Source: Roseiarcus sp963737365 (GTDB lineage: Bacteria > Pseudomonadota > Alphaproteobacteria > Rhizobiales > Beijerinckiaceae). From it: a stretch of 64,000 nt of DNA. Below are positions 1-10,018 of the stretch, one piece after another (the stretch's first letter is position 1; each line of letters begins with the position of its first letter). Under the pieces are notes generated by a model. That model worked only from the letters and a program-made list of their open reading frames with translations, had not been told where the DNA came from and searched no databases. The stretch spans positions 186,001-250,000 of the forward strand of contig CAVTSD010000003.1 of the NCBI GenBank assembly GCA_963737365.1, read 5' to 3'. Made by a program: the position numbers and the translations under genes.

Positions 1-932
1 TGGATTGTGCACGCCCGCTTATAGAGCCGCAGCGCCTGCTGGATGTCGGCCGCGCCGGCGTGGCGCCGGCCCTCGCCCATGAACGCGTCGTCGACCAGTG
101 TCTCCCCGTAAACGCGCGGTCCGGCGAGCTTCAAGCCGAGCGCGCCGGCCATCGCCGCTTCGGGCCAGCCGGCGTTCGGCGAGCGGTGACGCCCTGCGTC
201 GCGCCCGACGGCGCGCCTCGCGGTCCGGGCGAAGGCCCCTGGGGTCAGCGCCGCGGCCAAAGTGAGCCAGAGCGCCGCAAGACGCGAAGCCGGCAGATTG
301 ACGAGGTCGTCGAGGCGCGCCGCCGCCCAGCCGAACGCTGTGTACCGTTCGTCCCGGTGGCCGATCATGCTGTCGGCGGTGTTGATCGCCTTATAGAGCG
401 CGCCGCCAACGAGGCCGCCCAACGCGATCCACAGGATGGGAGCGACGACGCCGTCGGAGAAGTTCTCCGCCAGGCTCTCGATCGCCGCGCGGGCGACCCC
501 GGCCTCATCCAGCGCGTCCGGATTGCGGCCGACGATCTCAGCGACCGCACGGCGGCCTTCAGCGAGACCCGCGTCAAGTCCCTCGGCAACCGCGCGCACG
601 TGAATGTAGAGGCTTCGCTGCGCCGGCAAGCTCGCGGCGAGAAGGGCAAGCGCGGTAAGGCCGAGCGGGCCGGCCTGGACGCATAGGCGTGTCGCCCCCC
701 AGGAGATGAGCGCGACCGGCGCGAGATAGGGGCAAAGCGCGAGGGCGCCCGCCGCCCGTCGCGCAGCGAACCCCGCCCCGGGCCAATTGAGGACCGCCTC
801 CAGCCAAGCGAGCCAGCCACCCATCCAAGTGACGGGATGGCCCATCGCGCGATAGAGAGGCGCCGGATAGCCGATCAACGCCTCGACGATCAGGGCGGCG
901 AGCGCGAGCGGCAGCGTCAGTGGGAACGACAT
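1..932 (-). CDS. cbiB: adenosylcobinamide-phosphate synthase CbiB (3' end beyond window)
   Basis: This is the membrane enzyme that attaches the aminopropanol (phosphate) arm to adenosylcobyric acid in B12 synthesis. Translating the minus strand from the ATG at 932 gives MSFPLTLPLALAALIVEAL, then the family signature YPAPLYRAMGHPVTWMG, several hydrophobic helices, and the conserved stretch ESLAENFSDGVVAPILW. About 310 codons are present, close to the family length, and the reading frame is still open at base 1, so the last few residues lie outside the window. The start codon shares its bases with the ATG of the divergent cobC, whose product makes the aminopropanol phosphate that CbiB uses. No strong ribosome site is visible. 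Family assignment is secure; the exact start is less so. Confidence 0.9.
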   Translation of the reverse strand, partial: MSFPLTLPLALAALIVEALIGYPAPLYRAMGHPVTWMGGWLAWLEAVLNWPGAGFAARRAAGALALCPYLAPVALISWGATRLCVQAGPLGLTALALLAASLPAQRSLYIHVRAVAEGLDAGLAEGRRAVAEIVGRNPDALDEAGVARAAIESLAENFSDGVVAPILWIALGGLVGGALYKAINTADSMIGHRDERYTAFGWAAARLDDLVNLPASRLAALWLTLAAALTPGAFARTARRAVGRDAGRHRSPNAGWPEAAMAGALGLKLAGPRVYGETLVDDAFMGEGRRHAGAADIQQALRLYKRACTI

Positions 933-1953
933 GACAGTGGGATTGGACCGGACCGCGGATTTCGGAGCGTTCACCTATCACGGCGGCGCGCTCGAAGGCG
1001 CCCGACGGTTTGCGCCCCACGCGCCGGGGCCGTGGATCGATCTCTCAACCGGCATCAACCCGCACCCCTATCCCCTGCCCCATCTTGAGCCCGAAGTGTG
1101 GACGCGGTTGCCCGAAGGGGAAGCGCTCGCGAGGCTCGAAGCCGCCGCGGCGCGGCGTTATAGCACGGCGGCCTCAAGCGTGGTCGCAGGTCCGGGCTCG
1201 CAGGCGCTCATCCAGGCGCTCGCTCGCATAGCGCCGCACGGAGAGGTCGGCGCCTTAGGGCCGACCTACAGCGGTTTTGCGTCCGCCTTTGCCTCAGCGG
1301 GCGTTCGCGTGATTGAGGTCAGCCGCCTCACGGAACTGGATCGCTTCGAGGTCGCCATCGTAGTCAATCCCGACAATCCGAGCGGGCGGATCACGCCTCG
1401 CCCGGCGCTCCTCGATCTTCATGCGCGTCTGGAACGACGCGAAGGCGTGCTGATCGTCGACGAAGCCTTCGCCGACTTCGATGGCCATGGGGAAAGCCTG
1501 GCGCCGATGCTGCCCGCGAGCAGGGCGGTCGTCCTGCGCTCGTTCGGCAAAGCCTATGGACTGGCTGGGTTACGCCTCGGTTTCGCGGTCGCGTCGCCTG
1601 ACATCGTTGCACCCTTACGAGCCGCCCTTGGCCCATGGCCCATCAGCGGCCCGGCGATCGCCCTCGGCGCGCTGGCGCTTGCTGATTCGGGCTGGCTCGA
1701 AGAAACGCGCGCGCGCCTTGGCCGGGAAGCCGCGCAACTCGACGCTCTTCTGGACGGTGCCGGCTGGCGAATCATCGGCGGGACGCGTCTATTTCGACTT
1801 GCGTCGAATGCCGGCGCTCCGGCAGTCTTCAAGCGGCTGCTTGCCGCAGGAATCCTCACCCGCCCATTCGCGGACCTTTCCGACCGATTACGCCTGGGGA
1901 TTCCAGGCGACGACAGCGCATGGGAAAGGCTCGCCGCGGTCCTGCGCTCGTGA
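931..1953 (+). CDS. cobC: L-threonine-O-3-phosphate decarboxylase (CobC/CobD family)
   Basis: A 340-residue PLP-dependent fold-type I enzyme that decarboxylates threonine phosphate to (R)-1-amino-2-propanol phosphate, the nucleotide-loop linker of cobalamin. Visible signatures are HGGALEGARRFAP and DLSTGINPHPYP near the N-terminus, NPDNPSGRITP around residue 150, the DEAFADF strand, and the PLP lysine in SFGKAYGLAGLRLGF (Lys about residue 207). It lies head-to-head with cbiB, the next enzyme in the pathway, from overlapping start codons. The gene is called cobD in enterics and cobC in Rhizobiales; I use the latter name. Confidence 0.92.
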   Translation: MTVGLDRTADFGAFTYHGGALEGARRFAPHAPGPWIDLSTGINPHPYPLPHLEPEVWTRLPEGEALARLEAAAARRYSTAASSVVAGPGSQALIQALARIAPHGEVGALGPTYSGFASAFASAGVRVIEVSRLTELDRFEVAIVVNPDNPSGRITPRPALLDLHARLERREGVLIVDEAFADFDGHGESLAPMLPASRAVVLRSFGKAYGLAGLRLGFAVASPDIVAPLRAALGPWPISGPAIALGALALADSGWLEETRARLGREAAQLDALLDGAGWRIIGGTRLFRLASNAGAPAVFKRLLAAGILTRPFADLSDRLRLGIPGDDSAWERLAAVLRS

Positions 1954-2012
1954 GCCGATGGCTCCGCAAGCCCGCCGCTTGCCTTCCCGCGCGCGCCGCA
2001 TAAAAGGCGCGC

Positions 2013-5000
2013 ATGGCTGATCGCGCGCCGCGAGTCTTCACGATCCCCTCCGGGGCGCCCTTTCTCCCGACACTGAGCCGCGCAATCCTCGATGGCGCGC
2101 TTATCGACGGCTTCCCCGGCGCGGGCGGCCCGACGGCGCTGGCGGACGCCACGATCTACGTTCCAACGCAGCGCGCGGCTCAAGCCCTGGCAAAGGCGCT
2201 GCTCTCGGCGAGCGGCGGCCGGGGCCTGCTGTTGCCGCGCATCGCCCCCTTGGGGGCCTTCGAGCCGGACGAAACGGCGACGATCTTCGACCCCGAGGGC
2301 GAGGAACTTCCCCGCGCGGCCGTGCCTCCCGCAGTCGGCGCGTTGACACGTCGCCATGCGCTGGCGACCCTCACGCGCGCCTGGGGAAAGGCGCTTCGTG
2401 GCGCCATTCGCCAAGCCGGCGCCGATGGGCGGCTCATTTTCGATCCCGTGGAGCCTGCGCTGGTCGCTTCAACGCCGACGCAAGCTTACGCGCTCGCCGG
2501 CGATCTCGCGGCGCTGATCGACGACATGATCATCGAGGGCGCGCCGTGGTCGAGGCTCGAAACGCTCGCGCCTGACCTTTACGATCCCTATTGGCGCATC
2601 ACCCTCGATTTCCTCAAAATCGCCTTCGCGCGCTGGCCAGAATGGCTCGCGGAGCGCGGCCTCATCGACCGGGCGAAGCGGATCGCGCTCCTGATCGAGG
2701 ACGAGATCAAAGCCCTCGACGGCGCGCGGCGCGGTCCGACCATCATTGCAGGCTCGACCGGCGCCAATCGCGCAACCGCCCGGCTGATCGCGGCGATCGC
2801 GCGCGCGTCACAAGGCGCTGTCGTGCTGCCTGACCTCGACCTCAACCTCGACGATCGCACATGGGCTATGATCGGCGCGAGCGACGAGGCCTCGCTCGGC
2901 CTCGCGGGTCATCCGCAGGCTCTGCTGCGCCGGCTGATTGGCGAGATCGGCGTCAAGCGCGAGGATGTCGCGAGCCTTGGCAAACCCTCGCCCGCGCTTG
3001 ACGCGCGTTCCGCTTTCCTGAGCGAGGCGCTCCGTCCCGCGGAATCGACTGATCTCTGGCGTGAACGGGGATGGACCTTATCGCCGCTCGCCCTCGCCAC
3101 GGCGCTTCAAGGCGTCACGCTTGTCGTCGCCGACAACGAGAATGAAGAGGGCCTGGCGCTCGCGATCGCCATGCGCGAGACGCTGGAGACGCCAAGCAAG
3201 ACCGCCGCCCTCATCACGCCTGATCCCTCGATCGCTCGCCGAGTCGCAGCCGAACTTGCCCGATGGGGAATCAAGGTCGAAGTCTCGGCCGGACGCACAC
3301 TGGGACTAAGCCTGGCGGGCGTTCTCGCCGGGCTCATTCTTGAGGCGGCGACGGAGTTCACACCGCGCTCGTTTCTGGCTCTTCTAGCGCATCCGTCGGC
3401 ACGCTTCGGCCGCTCGTTTGCTCAGATCGAAGCCGCTACACGGGCCTTGGAGCTGGGGGTCTTTCGCGCGGTCCCCATCGCGTCCCTCGATGATCTCGAA
3501 CGGGGCTTTGCCGCGGCGCGCGCGGTGGCCGATGACAAACACGCCCATCCCGCCATCCGCCGCGTCGGCGAGGCCGACCGGCTTGCCGCGGAAGCGCTCG
3601 CCCGCGATGTCGCCGGCGCGCTCGCTCCCCTGCGCGCCCTGGGTCCATCCGCTTCGTTGCGCGATTGCCTCACTCAGCACTGGACTGCGATCGCCCTTGC
3701 GATTGCAGGTGCGCACGGCTCGAGCGAAGAACCGCACGGGTTTGAGCCATTGACGCAGCTCATGGACGAATGGAGCGAGGCCGCGGTCGGGACCTTCCCG
3801 ACTGCGCTCGCTGAATACGCGGCTTTATTCGACGACGCATTAGCCAGGGCGCGCGCTCGGCCGGCAGGCAGCGGACACCCCCGCCTCGTGATCCTCGGCC
3901 TCCTCGAAGCGCGTCTCTTGAGCTTTGATCGCGTGCTTCTGGCGGGCCTCGACGAAACCGTCTGGCCGCCCGCGGTCGAGACCGACGCGTTTCTCAACCG
4001 GCCGATGCGCGCCGCGCTCGGCCTTTCCGCGCCGGAGCGCCGCATCGGCCAGACGGCGCATGATTTCGTCGGCGCGCTTGGTGCGCGAGAAGCAATCTTA
4101 AGCCGGGCGAAGAAGCGCGGCGGCAAGCCGACGGTCGCCTCCCGCTTTCTGCAGCGCATCGGGGCTGCGGCTGGACACGAAGCGATGAAGGAGCCGGAAG
4201 AGCGCGGCGAGCTTTATCTCGGTTTCGCGCGCGCTCTCGATCGGCCAACCGACTTCCAGCCACAACAAAGACCGTCGCCCAAGCCTCCTGTCGAGCTGCG
4301 TCCAAAAGCGCTCAGTGTCACTCGAATCGAGATTTTGCGCCGCGATCCTTACGCGATCTATGCGGAATATATCCTCCGATTGAAGGCGCTCGAGGCCGTG
4401 GAGCGGGAGATTGGGCCGCGCGAAACGGGCGTTGCATGGCACGCAACGCTTCAGCAATTTGTTGAAACCTATCCTGCCGGCGCTCTCCCGTCCGAGGCGC
4501 GAGACCGTCTTTTGTCCATCGCGCAGGCCTGCTTCGGACAGCTCCGGGACGATCCGGCTTTCACGCTCCACTGGCCTAACATCGAAAAAGGGCTCGACTT
4601 CTTTCTCGCATTCGAGCGCAAGACGCGCGGCGACATCGCCCAAACCTGGGTCGAGCGGCAGGGCGCAATCTCGATTTTAGACGGAAATGGCAGGTCGTTC
4701 GAACTTCGCGCGCGGGCGGACCGGATCGATGTTCTGCGGTCGGGCGGGGCGCGGCTTATCGACTACAAGAGCGGAGCGCCGCCCGCGGCCAAGGACGTCA
4801 AGGCGGGTTTTTCGCCGCAATTGACGATTGAAGCGGCGATGCTGCGCCGGGGAGGATTCGAGGAACTGCCGCGACTCGAGCCCGAAGAGGCGATCTATCT
4901 CAAGCTTGGAGGCGCAGCGGGCGGAGAGGAAAAATACGCGGGCGGAAAGAACGAGAACGTTGGCAAGCTCGCCGAGCAACATTTTGCCGGGCTCAAGATG

Positions 5001-5150
5001 CTGCTCGAAGCCTTTGCCCGCGAGGAAACGCCCTATCTGTCGCGCCCGTTCTCCAAATTCGTGCCTCGTTTCTCGGACTACGACCACCTTGCGCGCATCA
5101 AGGAATGGTCGGCGACCGGGGGAGAGAGCGATTCCGGGGACGCGCAATGA
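2013..5150 (+). CDS. addB: double-strand break repair protein AddB
   Basis: A 1045-residue subunit of the AddAB helicase-nuclease, which resects double-strand breaks and loads RecA at recombination hotspots. The N-terminal part is the inactivated UvrD-like fold typical of alphaproteobacterial AddB (start MADRAPRVFTIPSGAPF, then VPTQRAAQAL). The C-terminal RecB-type nuclease carries LIDYKSGAPP near residue 917, with the Asp and Lys of the PD-(D/E)XK site. I see only two cysteines in the C-terminal half region and no four-Cys iron-sulfur staple such as that of Bacillus AddB. The stop overlaps the addA start as ATGA at 5147-5150, so the two are translationally coupled. Confidence 0.93.
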   Translation: MADRAPRVFTIPSGAPFLPTLSRAILDGALIDGFPGAGGPTALADATIYVPTQRAAQALAKALLSASGGRGLLLPRIAPLGAFEPDETATIFDPEGEELPRAAVPPAVGALTRRHALATLTRAWGKALRGAIRQAGADGRLIFDPVEPALVASTPTQAYALAGDLAALIDDMIIEGAPWSRLETLAPDLYDPYWRITLDFLKIAFARWPEWLAERGLIDRAKRIALLIEDEIKALDGARRGPTIIAGSTGANRATARLIAAIARASQGAVVLPDLDLNLDDRTWAMIGASDEASLGLAGHPQALLRRLIGEIGVKREDVASLGKPSPALDARSAFLSEALRPAESTDLWRERGWTLSPLALATALQGVTLVVADNENEEGLALAIAMRETLETPSKTAALITPDPSIARRVAAELARWGIKVEVSAGRTLGLSLAGVLAGLILEAATEFTPRSFLALLAHPSARFGRSFAQIEAATRALELGVFRAVPIASLDDLERGFAAARAVADDKHAHPAIRRVGEADRLAAEALARDVAGALAPLRALGPSASLRDCLTQHWTAIALAIAGAHGSSEEPHGFEPLTQLMDEWSEAAVGTFPTALAEYAALFDDALARARARPAGSGHPRLVILGLLEARLLSFDRVLLAGLDETVWPPAVETDAFLNRPMRAALGLSAPERRIGQTAHDFVGALGAREAILSRAKKRGGKPTVASRFLQRIGAAAGHEAMKEPEERGELYLGFARALDRPTDFQPQQRPSPKPPVELRPKALSVTRIEILRRDPYAIYAEYILRLKALEAVEREIGPRETGVAWHATLQQFVETYPAGALPSEARDRLLSIAQACFGQLRDDPAFTLHWPNIEKGLDFFLAFERKTRGDIAQTWVERQGAISILDGNGRSFELRARADRIDVLRSGGARLIDYKSGAPPAAKDVKAGFSPQLTIEAAMLRRGGFEELPRLEPEEAIYLKLGGAAGGEEKYAGGKNENVGKLAEQHFAGLKMLLEAFAREETPYLSRPFSKFVPRFSDYDHLARIKEWSATGGESDSGDAQ

Positions 5151-8100
5151 GCCGTTCTCTCGCCATTCCCGAGTCTTTAAAGCAGCGACAGACCCGGGCC
5201 TCAGATCCTAAAACATCGGCTTGGGTGTCTGCCAACGCCGGCAGCGGCAAGACCCACGTCCTCACACAGCGCGTGCTGCGACTGCTGCTCAGCGGAACGC
5301 CGCCGGCGCAGATCCTGTGCCTCGCCTACACCAAGGCGGCGGCGGCCAACATGGCCGACCGCGTGTTCAGCAAGCTCGCGCAGTGGACGGGCCTCAGCGA
5401 CGCTGAGCTTACGAAAGCGATCGTCAACTGCGGCGCACCCGCGCCGGGCCCGCGCGACCTCATCTTCGCGCGGCAATTGTTCGCGCGCACCATCGAGAAG
5501 TCCCGGCGGCCTAAAGATTCAAACGCTGCACGCCTTTGCCGAGAGGCTGCTCCGGCACTTTCCGTTTGAGGCGAACGTCCCAGCCCATTTCAAGGTTCTC
5601 GACGAACGCGAATCGAAACTGCTGCTCCTCGAGGCGCGCGACGCGGCGCTCGCGGAGCTCAGTGCGTCGAGCGAGAGTGCGGCCGCGCTCGACCTCGTGG
5701 CGCGCGAGTCCGGAGCCGCAAGATTTGATGAATTGCTGACAGAAGCGCTCAGCCGCGCCGAGATCTTCGGCGCCCATGACAACGCTGTCGCCTATGCCGC
5801 TGCGCTTCGTGCTCCCCTTGGTCTTACGCCAGACGCGACCGTCGCGACTGTCGAAGCCGAGATGCTTGGCAGCGACGTTGGCCGCATACGACGCGAGCGA
5901 TGGGCGAAAGCTCTCGGCGTGGGCAAGAAACACGACCAGAACACTGCTGCAAACCTCCGCGCGGCCGATCAGGATGATGCGCGTCAAGTTCGCGTTCAGG
6001 CGCTGCTCGACGCATTTTTTAAGGAGGGCGGCGAGGGCGAGCCTCGTGGAGGCGAACACGGACCGATTGCGACCAAAGACCTGGCTCAGGCAGCGCCCGT
6101 GCTCGAAGACGATCTGCGTCGTGAGCAGGATCGACTGCTTCCATTGCGCGCGCGCAGGCGCGCGGCATTGACGCTCGAGCGCAGCGTAGCGCTGTTCGTC
6201 GTCGTCCGATCGATCTTGACGGCCTTCGCACAGATGAAGGCGGAGCGCGGTGCGCTCGATTTCAACGACCAGATCGAACGTGCGCTGGCCCTCGTGACGC
6301 GCTCGAGCGCCGCGTGGGTGATGCAAAAGCTCGACTATGGACTCGATCACCTTTTGCTCGATGAAGCCCAGGACGCGTCTGAGCCACAATGGGCCATTCT
6401 TTCGGCGCTGAGCGCCGAGTTTTTTGCCGGCGCAGGCGCGCGGCCCAAGAACCGCACCGTGTTCGCCGTCGGCGATGAGAAGCAATCGATCTTCGCCTTC
6501 CAGGGCGCGGCGCCTCAGATGTTCGCGGAAATGAAACGCGCTTTCGCCGAGCGCCATCGTCAGTCTGAACGGCCATTTGCCGACGTCCCTCTGACCTTCT
6601 CGTTCCGGTCGTCTCAGACTATTCTCGACGCCGTTGATATGACGTTTCGGCCTGAACTCGCGTGGCGCGGCGTGGCCACCGCGGGGGAGCCGCCCCCTAA
6701 ACACGACGCAATTCGCCGCGACTTGAAGGGCGTTGTTGAGCTGTGGCCGCCGATCGCTCCGATCTCGACCCCTGACCCGGAAGATTGGCGCGTGCTCGAG
6801 CAGCCAGCACAGGACGACCCTCCGGTGGTCCTCGCCAGGCGGATCGCTGAAGTGATCAAGGGTTGGCTAACACCGACCTCGCCCGAGCGGGTGATCGACC
6901 CGGTTTCCGGCGAAATCAGGCGCATTCGCGAAAGCGACGTCATGATCCTCGTGCGAAGCCGCAACGCCTTTTTCGAAGCGATGATTCGAGCGCTGAAGGC
7001 TGCGGATGTGAAGGCGGCCGGCGCCGACCGGCTCAAACTCAAGGACCATATCGCGGTGATGGATCTCATCGCCGTGGGCCGCGCGGCGATGCTGCCCGAC
7101 GATGATCTAACGCTCGGCTCCGCGCTCAAGTCGCCGCTTCTCGGCTTTGACGATGACTCGCTCATGAAAATTGCGGTCGGTCGGAGGGGTTCGCTCGTCG
7201 ACGCGCTCGGCCTTGCGAAGGACGACCCCGCTCTCGAAGCGGCGCGACGTCTCGCCGCCTGGCGCCAGCGAGCGAAGGCGCTCTCGCCGTTTGCCTTTTA
7301 TGCGCTTCTGCTTGGGCAAGATGGCGGCCGGCGGGCCCTGATTGGCCGGCTGGGGCCCGAAGCCGCCGATCCGATCGATGAATTCTTGGCCTTGGCGCTA
7401 GCGCACGAGCAGCGCGAGGCGCCGTCGCTGCACAATTTTCTGAGCCAGATCGAAGCCGTCGATGTCGAGATCAAGCGCGACATGGAGGTCGAGACGGAAG
7501 GCGTGCGCGTTTTGACCGTCCACGCCAGCAAGGGTCTCGAAGCGCCGATCGTCTTTCTCCCCAACTCGTGCGGGGGCCCCAATTCGCGGCACGAACCCAA
7601 GCTGATGCGGCTTTCGTCGCCGCGGCCGGGAGATCCATTCGTCTTGGCCTGGGCCAGAAAGTCGAGCGAGGATGCCGACGCTGTCGCCGTTGCGCGGGCG
7701 GAGGCGCGAGCGGCTCAGGCGGGGGAGCATCGTCGTTTGCTGTATGTCGCCATGACCCGGGCGGCCCAGCGCCTCATCGTCGCGGGCTACGAGACATCCA
7801 ACCGTCAGCCGGCTGATTGCTGGTACGATCTCGTGCATGCGGGCTTGGCTAGCGTACTTATCGAAGCGCCGACCCCGTTTCGGGGAGACGGCGCAATCTT
7901 CAGACTCGGCGAGGGCCTTCGAGCCGAGGATCCCGGCAAGGCGGCGGCGGTTCTAGCCGCCCCGGCCCTGCCCGACTGGCTTGTCGCCAGCGCGGCGCCC
8001 GAGACCGCGCCTCTTACGCTCAACCCGTCTCGCGCTGGCGGCGTGAGCCGGGGCGATCGCGAACGGGCGCTTGAAGGACGGCTTGCGCATGCCCTGCTCG

Positions 8101-8612
8101 AGATGCTGCCCAATCTCCCGGCGGGGCGACGCCCGGATGCCGCAGCGGCCCACCTCGACGCCTGGGGCGGCGCGCTTGCAGAATCAGCCCGCGCGACGCT
8201 TGCCTCGAATGTCCTGCGCACGATCGACGCGCCTGAACTCAGCGCCATTTTCAGTCCCCGCTCCCGTAGCGAAGTCGCGTTGGCCGGACTTCTTCCTCGG
8301 CCGGGGCGCCCAGACTTGGCCTATAGCGGCCGCCTCGATCGGCTTGTCACAACCGACCAGGATGTATTGATTGTCGACTTCAAACTGGGCGCAAAGCCCG
8401 AGCGCCCGGCGGCGGCCCATGTAGCCCAGCTTGCGCTCTATCGCGCGGCTCTGCAGCCCATCTATGATGGCACGAAGATCCGCGCGGCGCTTGTCTATCT
8501 CGACGGCCCGACGCTCAGAGAGATCGGCAGCAAGGAGCTCGATGATGCTCTGGACGCTATCGTCGAAACGTCCTCAGCGCGCCACGACAACCCATTGAAT
8601 TCCAGCTTTTGA
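5147..8612 (+). pseudogene. addA: double-strand break repair helicase AddA, broken by a one-base insertion
   Basis: This is the helicase-nuclease partner of AddB. The ATG at 5147 overlaps the addB stop by four bases. The product starts MSRSLAIPESLKQRQ and has a Walker A (NAGSGKTHVL, Lys about residue 35), motif II (LLLDEAQDAS), GDEKQSIFAFQGA, the late motif VLTVHASKGLEAPIV, RRLLYVAMTRA and a C-terminal nuclease motif LIVDFKLG. The frame breaks at about base 5501: the upstream frame reads RTIEK, then one extra T, then PGGLKIQTLHAFAERLLRHF resumes in the next frame exactly as the family requires. Left as is, the first frame stops at 5569 after about 140 residues. About 1,155 residues result if the base is removed. 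I suspect a sequencing error, because both halves are fully conserved. No trxA or folC follows. Confidence 0.88.
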
Positions 8613-8682
8613 CTGCAATTCCGCAGGGGAACGATGTCTTGATCGCCTTGATGAGGTCGCATTTGCTGGCCAAAGGTCGCCC

Positions 8683-10008
8683 GTGATGACGAGCGGAACG
8701 CGTCAGGGCGGGCGCCCGACTTTTATGTGTTTTGATCTGGGGAAGCTTGGGCGGCGGACGCGGCGCGGTTCGGTTTGCGCGGCTGCCGGGCTGAGCCTGG
8801 CTATGCTGTTGACGGGAGGGGACGTCGCGGCGCAGGCCCAGAAGATTCCCTATGGCATGGTGCCTTACGGTCGCCCTGTCTATAAAAACGGCAAGCGAAT
8901 CTTGTGGCATGGCGTCTGGCGGGGCAGTGCGCTCGGGCGATACGCGCGCCAGTCTGCCGCTCCTACGGCCAAGCCGATGCTGGCGCTCGCGCCAGAGCCA
9001 GTCCAACCGGTAGTTGCAAAAGAGTTCACCGTCCTCGCGGACCCCGGCGACGTCAGGGCAAGCCGGATGGCCAAGGATTTCGCGACCGTCATGAGCGCCG
9101 ACGGCGCACCAGGACGCGCCATCGTAGGCGCCACGTCTGCGAATGGCCTTGGGAAGGTTCTTAAGAGCGACGTCGCGGACTTCGCCATCGTCTCTCTCGA
9201 CAGCCTTCTCTCCAGCGCGAAGGGCGATCCGGAATGGATGAAACGCTCGCCCTATGTCGCTCGCTTGGCGCCCGAGACCTTGGCGGTGATTGCGCCGCGT
9301 GAAGTAAAATCCATCAACGAATTGCAGGGAAAAACGGTCAGCTTCGGCGACCTCGACAGCGCCACGTCGACCAGCGGGAGAATGTTGTTTTCTCGTCTGG
9401 GCGTAACCGCGAATCAGACCAACGAGCCGCTGCCAGAAGCGCTCGACAGGCTTTCGGCGGGCAAGGTCGACGCCGTCGTCATATTGGGCGCGGAAAACTC
9501 GCCCGCGCTCAGCGATTTCGGCGGCGACGGCCGCTTCCACATCGTGCCCATTCCGTGGTCGTCGGCGTTCGAGCCTGTCTATGCTCCGGCTCACATCACC
9601 GCGACCGACCGGCCCAATCTCGTCAGCCCGACCGTTCCAGTTGAGACAATCGGCGAACCGATGGCCCTCGTTGCGCTCGATGCGGCTCCGGGCTCTTCGC
9701 GCGCTGAGGGACTTGGCCGGATTGCGCGGCTTTTCTTTGACAACTATGATGGGTTCCTTGTCGACGAGCGCGATTCGCATTGGCGCGACGTGAACTTGGC
9801 GGCTGAAGCATCGTGGCCGACCGGAGACTGGCCCCGACTTGGCGCTGCTCAAAGCTGGCTGGACGCGAAGAAATCTTCCGCCGACGGGTCGCTGGATACG
9901 TTCCGAGCCTCGGCCAAGTCGGCTGTCACGTCCACCAGTTGGCCGAGCGCAGCTGATTCGGATCGACTTTATGAGGGCCTGACGCACTGGCGCGGGCTGA
10001 TGCAGTAG
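8683..10008 (+). CDS. TAXI-like TRAP-type periplasmic binding protein
   Basis: A 441-residue exported protein (a GTG at 8683 and ATGs at 8686 and 8725 are possible starts; the last sits closest to the signal peptide). The hydrophobic signal (SVCAAAGLSLAMLLTGG) ends near AAQAQ. The mature part has an odd basic segment (YKNGKRILWHGVWRGSALGRY), then a solute-binding domain with features of the TAXI/NMT1 class: SRMAKDFATVM, DVADFAIVSLDSLL, INELQGKTVSFGDLDS, LSAGKVDAVVILG. Such proteins feed TRAP permeases, but none is encoded nearby. The next gene begins 11 bases downstream with its Shine-Dalgarno overlapping this stop codon, so the two are probably one unit. Family call is moderate; the substrate is unknown. 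Confidence 0.6.
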   Translation: MMTSGTRQGGRPTFMCFDLGKLGRRTRRGSVCAAAGLSLAMLLTGGDVAAQAQKIPYGMVPYGRPVYKNGKRILWHGVWRGSALGRYARQSAAPTAKPMLALAPEPVQPVVAKEFTVLADPGDVRASRMAKDFATVMSADGAPGRAIVGATSANGLGKVLKSDVADFAIVSLDSLLSSAKGDPEWMKRSPYVARLAPETLAVIAPREVKSINELQGKTVSFGDLDSATSTSGRMLFSRLGVTANQTNEPLPEALDRLSAGKVDAVVILGAENSPALSDFGGDGRFHIVPIPWSSAFEPVYAPAHITATDRPNLVSPTVPVETIGEPMALVALDAAPGSSRAEGLGRIARLFFDNYDGFLVDERDSHWRDVNLAAEASWPTGDWPRLGAAQSWLDAKKSSADGSLDTFRASAKSAVTSTSWPSAADSDRLYEGLTHWRGLMQ

Positions 10009-10018
10009 GAGGACAACG

